Shown one piece after another: positions 1-5,727 of a DNA stretch of 10,534 bases. Where the stretch lies: positions 1-10,534 of the forward strand of contig JAKAOJ010000006.1 of assembly GCA_021812205.1 (NCBI GenBank), written 5' to 3'. Under the pieces are notes generated by a model that was not told the origin of the DNA, did no database searches, and was given only the letters and a program-made list of their open reading frames with translations. Position 1 is the first letter of the stretch. Every line of letters starts with the position of its first letter. Position numbers and translations under genes: made by a program. The stretch is from Microcaldota archaeon. GTDB taxonomy: Archaea > Micrarchaeota > Micrarchaeia > Micrarchaeales > Micrarchaeaceae.

Positions 1-268
1 CCCGCAAGCCGACGATGAGCACCCTGTCCGCATTCAGCCTCCGTATCTTCTCCATCGCCCATCTGGCGACGATGTCGCCCCCATACTCCTTCCTTATCCT
101 TAGCGAGAACTCCCTCAGGTTGACGTTGCTTATCTCGATGCCCTCCTCTGCCATCTTCTCCCTGATGCTCGCGCTCATCTCCACTTCTGTGAAGCCCTTC
201 TCCACGAGCATTGCGCCGACCTCGCTCTTCCCCGCGCCTGGCATGCCTGTTATGCAGAGCATCATCAT
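1..268 (-). CDS. UPF0200-type P-loop nucleotide kinase-like protein (partial, N-terminal 89 aa)
   Basis: Only the N-terminal part is in the window; the gene continues past the left edge. The protein opens with a run of three ATG codons and a hydrophobic strand leading into a Walker A loop, GMPGAGKSE (about residues 8-16). This is the arrangement of the archaeal UPF0200 family of small AAA/NMP-kinase-like P-loop proteins related to adenylate and dephospho-CoA kinases. Downstream segments EMSASIREKM, NVNLREFSLRIRKEYG and DRVLIVGLR follow the same family pattern. I chose the first ATG (266-268) because a GGTAG lies 4 nt upstream; the next two ATGs are also possible. The substrate is unknown; kinase-like ATP binding is all the sequence shows. 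It is divergent from the aminotransferase, sharing a 70-bp intergenic region with one AT-rich promoter box. An adenylate-kinase-like protein is the main alternative name. Confidence 0.75.
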   Translation of the reverse strand, partial: MMMLCITGMPGAGKSEVGAMLVEKGFTEVEMSASIREKMAEEGIEISNVNLREFSLRIRKEYGGDIVARWAMEKIRRLNADRVLIVGLR

Positions 269-295
269 GCAACTACCTGCACTACTGTCTCCCGC

Positions 296-308
296 AAAAA
301 TATTTAAG
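296..308. promoter_or_regulatory. AT-rich TATA box shared by two divergent genes
   Basis: The stretch AAAAATATTTAAG is the only AT-rich box in the 70-bp gap between the divergent kinase-like gene (start 268) and aminotransferase gene (start 339). It reads as an acceptable archaeal box A on either strand. At the usual distance of about 26 nt it would place transcription starts near 328 (+) and 275 (-), giving leaders of roughly 10 nt that still include the GGTGA and GGTAG ribosome-binding sites. Two overlapping boxes used independently are equally possible. Confidence 0.6.
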
Positions 309-329
309 GCGAGCATGCGTTTTAGCATA

Positions 330-334
330 GGTGA
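330..334 (+). promoter_or_regulatory. Ribosome-binding site deciding the aminotransferase start
   Basis: GGTGA lies exactly 4 nt before the ATG at 339-341. It is complementary to the archaeal 16S 3' end (…AUCACCUCC…). It supports this ATG over the in-frame ATG at 315, which lies only about 10 nt from the TATA box, and over the much longer upstream open frame. Confidence 0.65.
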
Positions 335-338
335 CTCA

Positions 339-1577
339 ATGCCTTCTATCCTGTCGCGTAGGAGCGTTTTTGCAAAGAATTCAATACTGGAGGAGGAGCG
401 CGTCGTAGAGGAGCTGAAGAGAAAGGGCAGGAAGGTCCTGGAGCTCAACAGGGGCGACCCGCCTGCCTATTTTCCCACGCCTAAGTACATCATAGACGCG
501 TACATCAAGGCGCTCCGGGAGAACCATACTGGCTATTCGCGCGCAGAGGGCGCATTCGAGCTGGTAGACGCAATACTGAAGAGGCACTCGAGGCTCTACG
601 GCATGCATGCCCAGGAACCCGATGTCATAGTGACTGCAGGCATATCCGAGGGCCTGCACTTCCTCAACACTGCTCTGATAAACGACGGCGACATGGCCGT
701 GATATTCAGCCCCTACTACAACCAGTACATGTCACAGCTTAGGATGGACGGCGGCACTCCTATACTTGAACGCTACGACGAGTCCAACTCGTGGAACATC
801 GACACGGACAGCGTCAGGCGCTCGCTCTCGAGGCTCAGGGCGCAGAGGAGGCTGCACAGAGTCAAGTACATGATAATAACAAACCCAAACAACCCAACCG
901 GCACAGTGCTCAAGCGCTCGGTGCTGGAGGAGCTGGTTGACATAGCCAACGAGCACAGGGTGCTTCTGGTGAGCGACGAAATATACGATGAGATAATATA
1001 CAACGGGGCGAGCTTCACCACGATAGGCAAGATAGCGAAGGGCATGCCTCACGTGATACTGAACGGCGCGTCAAAGGACTACGACGCGACCGGCTTCAGG
1101 ATAGGCTATGCGCTGGTGCCTGAGAGCGACAGGCTCTCTGAGCAGCTGAAGGCGAAGCTCGCCGACCTGGCGCGCGTAAGGCTCTCGGTAAACACCCCCG
1201 CGCAGTACGCGGTGGCAGAAGCCATGGGCAACGCGAAGGAGCACCAAAGAACCTTAAGGAAGATGGTGCGCTCCATAGAGCGCAGCGTCAACTACACGAC
1301 AAAGCGCATCAACGAGAACAGCTTCATGGAGACGGTCAGGCCCAACGGCGCATTCTACATTCTGCCAAAGGTCGACCTAAAGGCTCTTGGCTTTAAGGAC
1401 GACCACCAGTTCGTTGACAGTCTGCTCAAGAGCACAGGCGTGCAGCTGAGCAGGGGTTCCGGCTTTGGTGCGCCATCTCACATACGCATAGTGTCGCTCC
1501 CGCCAAAAGAGATATTAGGATATGCGATGGATAAGATAGATTACTTCTGCAGGAGCAGCGCAAAAGGAAAGAAGTAA
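339..1577 (+). CDS. Class I/II PLP-dependent aminotransferase (AspC/AlaT-like)
   Basis: This 412-residue protein is a fold-type I aminotransferase, which moves amino groups between an amino acid and a 2-oxo acid using pyridoxal phosphate. Visible landmarks in order are the N-terminal substrate loop LNRGDPPAYFP, the motif NPNNPTG (182-188), SDEIYDE with D213 expected to bind the pyridine nitrogen and Y216 the cofactor hydroxyl, the Schiff-base lysine K246 in GASKDYDATGFRIGY, and the C-terminal carboxylate-binding arginine R383 in HIRIVSLPP. Length and motif spacing match archaeal alanine/aspartate aminotransferases. The amino-acid specificity cannot be read from the sequence. The open frame extends far upstream, but the chosen ATG has a GGTGA at 4 nt and lies just below the TATA box. 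A tRNA gene begins 9 nt after the stop, so the two may share a transcript. Confidence 0.92.
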   Translation: MPSILSRRSVFAKNSILEEERVVEELKRKGRKVLELNRGDPPAYFPTPKYIIDAYIKALRENHTGYSRAEGAFELVDAILKRHSRLYGMHAQEPDVIVTAGISEGLHFLNTALINDGDMAVIFSPYYNQYMSQLRMDGGTPILERYDESNSWNIDTDSVRRSLSRLRAQRRLHRVKYMIITNPNNPTGTVLKRSVLEELVDIANEHRVLLVSDEIYDEIIYNGASFTTIGKIAKGMPHVILNGASKDYDATGFRIGYALVPESDRLSEQLKAKLADLARVRLSVNTPAQYAVAEAMGNAKEHQRTLRKMVRSIERSVNYTTKRINENSFMETVRPNGAFYILPKVDLKALGFKDDHQFVDSLLKSTGVQLSRGSGFGAPSHIRIVSLPPKEILGYAMDKIDYFCRSSAKGKK

Positions 1578-1586
1578 CATGCGCGC

Positions 1587-1658
1587 GGGCCCGTAGTCCA
1601 ACGGTCAAGATGCCAGCCTTACACGCTAGAGATCGGAGTTCGACTCTCCGCGGGCCCA
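1587..1658 (+). tRNA. tRNA-Val (anticodon UAC)
   Basis: The 72-nt sequence folds as a cloverleaf. The acceptor stem GGGCCCG/CGGGCCC is 7 perfect pairs, followed by T8-A9. The D arm is GTC/GAT with GG in the loop. The anticodon arm is CCAGC-CTTACAC-GCTAG. The variable loop is AGAT, and the T arm CGGAG-TTCGACT-CTCCG has 5 pairs. The discriminator base is A73, and no CCA is encoded. The anticodon TAC (1620-1622) reads valine GUA/GUG; A35, C36 and A73 agree with valine identity. The anticodon stem has one mismatch, C28 (1614) opposite A42 (1628). No intron is present. The gene lies 9 nt after the aminotransferase stop, with no TATA box in the 40 nt before it, and its 3' half overlaps the end of the convergent ASCH gene. 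Confidence 0.93.
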
Positions 1659-2030
1659 TTCAACTTCAAAGAACCCAAGCCTGCCTCTCATGCCTGCAGG
1701 CCTGGCAAGCCTTTCAGCGCCTTTCAGCATGAAGCCGTACCGCTGCCTGGGATAGCCGCCAGCCGCAAGGTGCCTGCTCCTATCCAAAGCGAACTCTCTG
1801 CCATTGCCGTACTCCTTCACATCATACAAGAATGCCTTCCCTGCTATTGCGCCGCGCGGCACAGCTTCCGGGTCTATGCCAAAGGCCTTGCATGCCGTCG
1901 CGTCAGCCCTGCCAGATGCATGGATAAGGAACCATCCCCTGAAGCTGGTGCTCCAGCTCCTGAGCTCTATTGTCTTCCTGCCTGAAAGGATCAGTTCAGC
2001 GAACGGCTGCCTTATCGAGAGGCACTTCAC
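1626..2030 (-). CDS. ASCH-domain (PUA-like) protein
   Basis: The 134-residue product is a single ASCH domain, a PUA-like beta-barrel fold linked to RNA or nucleoside binding and, in some members, to hydrolysis of RNA or N4-acetylcytidine. It opens with KCLSIRQPFAELILSGRKTI, the typical ASCH beginning, followed by ELRSWSTSFRGWFLIHASG, and ends the domain with RLGFFEVEW. I favour the GTG at 2028-2030 because the protein then begins MKCLSIRQP like its relatives and a GGTG lies upstream; a GTG three codons earlier (2039) is the alternative. It follows the rhodanese-like gene closely, so the two are probably co-transcribed. The last ten residues (W125-L134) and the TAG stop are antisense to tRNA-Val. 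They lie beyond the conserved domain and look like tail sequence imposed by the tRNA. The biochemical activity is unknown. Confidence 0.8.
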   Translation of the reverse strand: MKCLSIRQPFAELILSGRKTIELRSWSTSFRGWFLIHASGRADATACKAFGIDPEAVPRGAIAGKAFLYDVKEYGNGREFALDRSRHLAAGGYPRQRYGFMLKGAERLARPAGMRGRLGFFEVEWARGESNSDL

Positions 2031-2042
2031 CGCACGCACCTT

Positions 2043-2369
2043 CTACAGTATGTCGCCGATTATGCCTGCCGTGCCGCCCTTCACGTGGTAGCTGTTTAGC
2101 CCGTGCGCCTTCCTGAGGTGCCTTGCCATGAAGCCTGACGTGTTGCCGTGGTAGCAGAGAAACACGTGGTTCTCGAGCTTCCGGAGCTCCTTATCATCCA
2201 TGTAGAGCAGCTGCTCAGGGTCAATGCTTATTATCCTGCTCTTGTCGATCTCAAGAAGCTCTCCTATGCGCTCCTTTGGCTCGACCCCTAGCCACACGAA
2301 CTTTGTGTTCTTGGAGCTGACGTGCTTAAGTGCGCTGTCAAAGTCCATCTCTTCGCTTGGGCTGTCCAC
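2043..2369 (-). CDS. Divergent rhodanese-like domain protein
   Basis: This protein of about 108 residues has a C-terminal half typical of a rhodanese domain: strand HVFLCYHGNTSGFMARHLRK, in which C72 sits in a C-x5-S active-site loop (CYHGNTS), then a helix, then the closing strand and GG turn SYHVKGGTAGI. Rhodaneses carry sulfane sulfur on this cysteine and pass it to acceptors. The N-terminal half (FVWLGVEPKERIGELLEIDKS) lacks the usual DVR and GHI signatures, so the family member is divergent. I chose the GTG at 2367-2369 because GGTGG lies 4 nt upstream, the same spacing as for ftsZ, dph2 and the aminotransferase. The frame stays open upstream to a TTG at 2468, with an ATG at 2411, and an internal ATG lies at 2348. 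It is followed 3-12 nt later by the ASCH gene in the same direction. Confidence 0.72.
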   Translation of the reverse strand: MDSPSEEMDFDSALKHVSSKNTKFVWLGVEPKERIGELLEIDKSRIISIDPEQLLYMDDKELRKLENHVFLCYHGNTSGFMARHLRKAHGLNSYHVKGGTAGIIGDIL

Positions 2370-2373
2370 GGTT

Positions 2374-2378
2374 CCACC
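2374..2378 (-). promoter_or_regulatory. Ribosome-binding site deciding the rhodanese-like start
   Basis: On the minus strand GGTGG is followed by AACC and then GTG. This copies the ftsZ arrangement (GGTGG, 4 nt, ATG) and favours the GTG at 2369 over the upstream ATG (2411) and TTG (2468), which have no such site. Confidence 0.5.
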
Positions 2379-2417
2379 CTGATGCAATTTCTTACAGGCT
2401 CTATTGGACATTACCAG

Positions 2418-2426
2418 ATTATTAAG
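2418..2426 (-). promoter_or_regulatory. Candidate TATA box for the rhodanese-ASCH unit
   Basis: On the minus strand CTTAATAAT would place a transcription start near 2395, about 25 nt before the GTG start chosen for the rhodanese-like gene. A second minus-strand candidate, CATTTATAG (2496-2504), would give a leader of about 100 nt. Which of the two is used cannot be decided from sequence. Confidence 0.4.
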
Positions 2427-2495
2427 CGTTTGCCCGGCATTGGGCCCTGCAGCTAACCAATCCGTCAAGCGCGGCGCAGGCAGGTAAAACGCAGT

Positions 2496-2528
2496 CTATA
2501 AATGTCAAAATCGTAAATGTTTTTATAT
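2496..2528 (+). promoter_or_regulatory. Promoter region of the pilin-like gene (two TATA-like boxes)
   Basis: Two AT-rich boxes precede the pilin-like gene: CTATAAATG (2496-2504) and TTTTTATAT (2520-2528). The proximal box predicts a start near 2550 and a leader of about 20 nt containing AAAGGTAG before the ATG at 2569. It is the better candidate; the distal box could serve either strand. The rest of the 2370-2568 gap shows no open frame or RNA structure I can support. Confidence 0.6.
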
Positions 2529-2568
2529 CTATGTTTCGCTTATTGCATGAAACCAAAGGTAGATCTCG

Positions 2569-3078
2569 ATGGGAAAGACATACAAAAAAGCGCAGAGCGC
2601 TATGGAATACCTGATGACATATGGGTGGGCCATACTGATAATAGCAATAGTGCTGGCGGCACTGTTCTCGCTGGGAGTCTTCAGCAGCAGTTCGTTCCTG
2701 GGAACAACTTGCGTTGCAAGCTCTGGCTACCTCTGCCAGTCTCCGCTGCTACACACTGGGTCACTTACACTTACATTCGGCCAGAGCACCGGAACTAACT
2801 GGGGCCAGTCATATATAGCCTTCATACAGTCTGGAGCCGGCGCACCTAGCACCTCTCTGCCAGCGTGCGGTGAAGTCAGTCTAGGTACATCGTTTGCAAG
2901 CGGTCAACAGGCACAGGTAACCATTGCCAACACCGTAACGAACGCTGCTACCCCTACATGCACGACATTTAGCTCCACTGTAGGAACATCATACAGCGGT
3001 GCACTGTGGGTTTCATACGTCGTGAACAGCCAGACGCTGATTTCACAGGTTGCAACGCTGACACTGAAGGCGAGCTGA
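2569..3078 (+). CDS. Secreted pilin-like protein with class III signal peptide
   Basis: This is a 169-residue protein. The N-terminus MGKTYKKA is followed by QSAMEYLMTYGWAILI and a hydrophobic stretch to about residue 38. That is the archaeal class III (type IV pilin-like) signal: a short basic leader, predicted cleavage before Q9 by a prepilin peptidase of the EppA/FlaK type, Glu at +5 (E13), and a hydrophobic helix that packs in the filament core or stays in the membrane. The mature part is rich in Ser, Thr, Gly and Ala, probably beta-rich, with four cysteines (C48, C56, C100, C131) that could form two disulfides. Related short proteins are common in Micrarchaeota and other DPANN genomes, mostly without known function. 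No pilus assembly ATPase or peptidase is nearby, so a surface or pilus role is inferred from the signal alone. A terminator follows directly. Confidence 0.82.
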   Translation: MGKTYKKAQSAMEYLMTYGWAILIIAIVLAALFSLGVFSSSSFLGTTCVASSGYLCQSPLLHTGSLTLTFGQSTGTNWGQSYIAFIQSGAGAPSTSLPACGEVSLGTSFASGQQAQVTIANTVTNAATPTCTTFSSTVGTSYSGALWVSYVVNSQTLISQVATLTLKAS

Positions 3079-3118
3079 TCGCTCGGCTTCCTTTTTTCTT
3101 TTCTTCTTCTTTTATTTT
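3071..3118 (+). terminator. Hairpin plus pyrimidine-tract terminator after the pilin-like gene
   Basis: CGAGC (3071-3075) and GCTCG (3081-3085) form a 5-bp stem around the stop codon. They are followed by a run of T and C (3088-3118) broken by a single A, including T6 at 3092-3097. Poly-T on the coding strand is the archaeal termination signal. It serves only the plus strand; the reverse strand here is A/G-rich and gives the convergent dph2 gene no comparable signal. Confidence 0.7.
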
Positions 3119-3123
3119 CAGAA

Positions 3124-4068
3124 TCAGTCCGTGCGTGAGCCCTGCCCCTGCCGCATGCCCTCAAGCTCCTCCTTCATCCTCAGCACCTCCATGAGCTCGT
3201 TCGCACTGAGCAGTGGTTTGTTCAGCCGGTCCGTATCGTCAATCGCCAGCCTTGGGCATGCAGTGTTTACGAAGGCGTCGAACTCCATCATGTTGTTCAG
3301 CGAGTCGAAGTCGAAGGTGTTGGACGTCAGGATCGCAGCTGCGCAGCCCCTCTCTTCTATCTTCCTTTTCAATAAGCCTGCAAGCTGCGCGTTGTGCTGG
3401 CCGTTTTTCGTGGTGAGCATTATGCCGAAGCGCTTCGCTTCCAGAGCCGCGAGCACCTTGCCCCTGCTCCTCTTCGCGTGCTTCTCGCGCATCTGGTCCA
3501 TGAACTCAACCCTGTTCTCGAACGGCTCTATTGCCAGGAAGGGCTTGGTTGTGGCGAGCAGCGCCCCCAACGGATGGAATATGCCGCCGCCGAAGTAGAC
3601 ATGTGCGTCTACAAGCCTGTCTATGCTTGCGGCGCTGCCTACGTCGCACCCGAGTATCTGGCCAGGCTTCTTCGCGAAGCCGTAAGGCCTGCCTATGAGC
3701 ACCTTTTTGCCGCTGCGCTCGTAGAACTCCCTTATCGCATCAAGCTGGTGCACGTGCTGTATTGTGGTGACTATGCCTATGGTGTTGAAGCTGCCGAGCA
3801 TCGGCAGCGACCTTTCGAGTATGCCAAGCGGCGCATCGACCCTGTATTCGACGTACTCCACGTTAAACTCAACATGATGGAACTCTGCGTGGCCGAAGTG
3901 CACCAGCTTGTCTGCCTTCATCGCCCTCGCCTCGTCAAGCGCAAGGTCGCACGCGCCGAAAGTCGGCGAGGCGGAAATGAATACCTCATTGCCCTGCTCC
4001 TCGAGGCGCTTCGCGTACCCCAATGCCTTGTCTTTGAGCCCTTCGGGGAACTGCAACAGTATGCGCAT
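3124..4068 (-). CDS. dph2: Diphthamide biosynthesis enzyme Dph2 (archaeal type)
   Basis: The 314-residue product matches archaeal Dph2, which uses a [4Fe-4S] cluster and S-adenosylmethionine to transfer a 3-amino-3-carboxypropyl group to a histidine of elongation factor 2, the first step of diphthamide formation. The three widely spaced cluster cysteines are present: C40 in TFGACDLALDEA, C141 in ILGCDVGSA and C271 in NTACPRLAIDD. Also visible are the opening LLQFPEGLKDKA, HFGHAEFH, and YFGGGIFHPLGA, all typical of the family's three similar domains. Length is normal for the archaeal homodimeric enzyme. The ATG at 4068 has GAGGTG, whose GGTGC is 4 nt upstream. The gene follows the uL16 gene by 48 nt on the same strand and is probably co-transcribed with it, pairing a ribosomal protein with an EF-2 modifier. 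Confidence 0.93.
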   Translation of the reverse strand: MRILLQFPEGLKDKALGYAKRLEEQGNEVFISASPTFGACDLALDEARAMKADKLVHFGHAEFHHVEFNVEYVEYRVDAPLGILERSLPMLGSFNTIGIVTTIQHVHQLDAIREFYERSGKKVLIGRPYGFAKKPGQILGCDVGSAASIDRLVDAHVYFGGGIFHPLGALLATTKPFLAIEPFENRVEFMDQMREKHAKRSRGKVLAALEAKRFGIMLTTKNGQHNAQLAGLLKRKIEERGCAAAILTSNTFDFDSLNNMMEFDAFVNTACPRLAIDDTDRLNKPLLSANELMEVLRMKEELEGMRQGQGSRTD

Positions 4069-4116
4069 TACTGCACCTCAAGCCTGAATAGGATCAGCAC
4101 GTCCAGATAGAAAAAG

Positions 4117-4635
4117 CTATGCCACCTTGGTCCTGTAGCTGCCGGAGAGTTTCCCCGAGGCCTTCCTGAACGCCTCCTTTGCGTGGCTTATGTTCTTCTT
4201 GGATGTCTTTATCATGAACACAGGCTGGCCGCTCCTGAGCCTGGCAGCGACGCCTGTCGGCTTGCCGAATGCGTGGCTCATTCCCTGGGATATACGGTCT
4301 GCGCCGGCTCCAGTAGCCATCTTGTGCTCGCGTATCACCTGGTGCGGGTAGACGAGCACCTTGAACTCGTAGCCCATAGGCAGGTTGGCCTCCAGGTACT
4401 TGTGAACCTGCTGGCGCGCGGCTTCCAGAGCATTTGACCTCACCTGTATGTCCTGCTCTGTGTTGAGCGTGACAGTGGCATCGTAGCTGTCGCTCTGCGT
4501 GCCCATCTTGAAGATGAGCAGGCTTGTGTGGGGCAGCGCGCGGATGTAGTTCTTCTTCGGCTTCTTCTGCGAGTAGCGCGCCCACGACTGCGAGTCTATG
4601 TGCCTGAAGGTCCTTGCAGGCCTAAGTCTTGCCAT
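4117..4635 (-). CDS. rpl10e: Large ribosomal subunit protein uL16 (archaeal L10e)
   Basis: This 172-residue protein is uL16, called L10e in archaea. It binds 23S rRNA near the central protuberance and helps position the tRNA acceptor arm. Diagnostic segments are the start MARLRPARTFRHI, FKVLVYPHQVIREHKMATGA, and the signature GADRISQGMSHAFGKPTGVA followed by AARL. Length is typical. I chose the ATG at 4633-4635 because archaeal homologues begin MARxPG and GGAG lies 8 nt upstream; an in-frame GTG at 4644 would add only three residues. The gene has its own candidate TATA box at 4721-4733 and a leader of about 65 nt. Dph2 follows 48 nt downstream. Highly confident. Confidence 0.96.
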   Translation of the reverse strand: MARLRPARTFRHIDSQSWARYSQKKPKKNYIRALPHTSLLIFKMGTQSDSYDATVTLNTEQDIQVRSNALEAARQQVHKYLEANLPMGYEFKVLVYPHQVIREHKMATGAGADRISQGMSHAFGKPTGVAARLRSGQPVFMIKTSKKNISHAKEAFRKASGKLSGSYRTKVA

Positions 4636-4720
4636 GATAGACACTCCTGATATGCCATGCCAGCGCGCTAGCGGGTGCTAGGTGCCACAAATAGCATTAC
4701 AAGGAATCATTATGCACAAC

Positions 4721-4733
4721 AACTTATAAAAAC
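4721..4733 (-). promoter_or_regulatory. TATA box of the uL16-dph2 unit
   Basis: On the minus strand TTTTTATAAGTT is a good archaeal box A, ending 3 nt from the stop of the upstream transporter gene. It predicts a start near 4700 and a leader of about 65 nt before the uL16 ATG. The leader contains one weak 5-bp hairpin (CTAGC/GCTAG, 4668-4681), which I do not consider strong enough to call a regulatory element. Confidence 0.6.
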
Positions 4734-4736
4734 GTA

Positions 4737-5639
4737 TCAGAGCACGGAGAGCACAACTGCGCCCGCGACCATTACTACGAAGCCCGCCATCTGCAGCCTG
4801 GTCAGCCTGTCCCTGTAAAGTGCGTATCCCAGCAGCGCAATGAAGATCGGGCCAAGGGCCGTTATCGCGCTGCCAACCGCAACGTAATTCATGAAGGCGA
4901 TGTATGCAAAGAGCGTGTTTGCCATTCCGTCAAGCAGCCCCATCACAGCCACAATCGCAGCCACAGCTGCCCCTGCGGCGAGCAGCCCGCCCCGCATGCG
5001 TTCATGCCGATTCTGTGCATAAGCAGAATGCCTGCGGCCTTCTTTCGCGCGCACAGCGCCCATGTACACGAGGAGCAGCACCATCCCGAGGAACCTTGTA
5101 GCGAGCAGCGGCACAGCGAACGCGTGCGCATCCTCTATGGCAAATATGACAAAGAACCAGTTAAGCGCCCACGCCACATTGGCTATAGCTGCAGGCCCAA
5201 GCTTTACGTTGATGCCGTGCCTCTCCGTTGTAAAAAGAAACGCTGCGCCGATGAATATAACGAGCATGCCTAGCGCCTCCGCCATGGTTATGCCTTCATT
5301 CATGACGAAGAGCCCGAAGAGCACCAGGAATGCGGGCTGCAGCTCGTTGAGCGTGTATGTGGTGGTCACCATCTCGCTCCTGACAGATTTGTACGCAAGC
5401 ACGTAGCCTGAGGCGAGCAGCCCGCCTGCCACGAGAGCCAGCGCAGCTACATCCCATCCGATGTGCCACTGGCCCAAAACCACTGCATAAAGGAGTATCG
5501 GCAGCAGCCCTATCGCCAGGACGTAAACCGCCGGCCTCATTGTGCCGAGGCCTGCCACTGCCTTCTTCGACAGGCTGTCCTCCACTGCGAACATCACGGT
5601 GGTTAGGACAGCAGCAATAACTATGAAGAAATAATCCAT
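4737..5639 (-). CDS. EamA/DMT-family membrane transporter
   Basis: The 300-residue protein is almost entirely hydrophobic, with about ten predicted membrane helices in two five-helix repeats, the architecture of EamA (drug/metabolite transporter) permeases. Each repeat ends with the characteristic amphipathic turn and glycine-rich helix: MNEGITMAEALGMLVIFIGA (about 113-132) and YRDRLTRLQMAGFVVMVAGA (275-294). A charged cytoplasmic loop (about 197-217) separates the halves. Members export amino acids, nucleotides or other small metabolites; the substrate cannot be deduced here. The ATG at 5639 has a GGTG about 6 nt upstream. It is divergent from ftsZ across a 97-bp gap and upstream of uL16 on the same strand, although uL16 appears to have its own promoter. 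Confidence 0.87.
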   Translation of the reverse strand: MDYFFIVIAAVLTTVMFAVEDSLSKKAVAGLGTMRPAVYVLAIGLLPILLYAVVLGQWHIGWDVAALALVAGGLLASGYVLAYKSVRSEMVTTTYTLNELQPAFLVLFGLFVMNEGITMAEALGMLVIFIGAAFLFTTERHGINVKLGPAAIANVAWALNWFFVIFAIEDAHAFAVPLLATRFLGMVLLLVYMGAVRAKEGRRHSAYAQNRHERMRGGLLAAGAAVAAIVAVMGLLDGMANTLFAYIAFMNYVAVGSAITALGPIFIALLGYALYRDRLTRLQMAGFVVMVAGAVVLSVL

Positions 5640-5698
5640 GCCCTACACCAGCCATCAGCATGTGCAGCGCGGAAAGCCGCAGCACTATTGCGTATACT

Positions 5699-5708
5699 AT
5701 TTTATTAA
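5699..5708. promoter_or_regulatory. AT-rich promoter box between the EamA gene and ftsZ
   Basis: ATTTTATTAA is the only strong AT-rich box in the 97-bp gap. On the plus strand it predicts an ftsZ start near 5728; on the minus strand (TTAATAAAAT) it predicts an EamA transcript start near 5677. It resembles the shared box at 296-308. Confidence 0.5.
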
Positions 5709-5727
5709 TGTGCTGTGCATTATCAGC

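Noticed and set aside
15..338. Upstream extension of the aminotransferase frame (about 108 residues)
   Set aside because: It is antisense to the P-loop kinase gene and crosses the TATA box. The sequence has no aminotransferase-like content, and the ATG at 339 has its own ribosome-binding site.
1426..1659. Minus-strand open frame starting in the tRNA
   Set aside because: It starts within tRNA-Val antisense and runs opposite the aminotransferase end. The RRVELRSL-type sequence is a usual tRNA antisense artefact.
2370..2468. Longer rhodanese-like protein starting at TTG 2468 or ATG 2411
   Set aside because: The added residues show no conserved character and would cross the TATA-like box. The GTG at 2369 has the GGTGG site at the standard spacing.
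3394..4110. 238-residue plus-strand open frame
   Set aside because: It lies opposite dph2, whose three cysteines and family motifs are clear. The plus-strand product has no recognisable domain.
4094..4585. 163-residue minus-strand open frame over uL16
   Set aside because: It is a shifted frame of the uL16 gene with low-complexity composition; uL16 itself is unambiguous.
4668..4681. CTAGC/GCTAG hairpin in the uL16 leader as an autoregulatory element
   Set aside because: It is only a 5-bp stem with no resemblance I can support to a ribosomal protein binding site.
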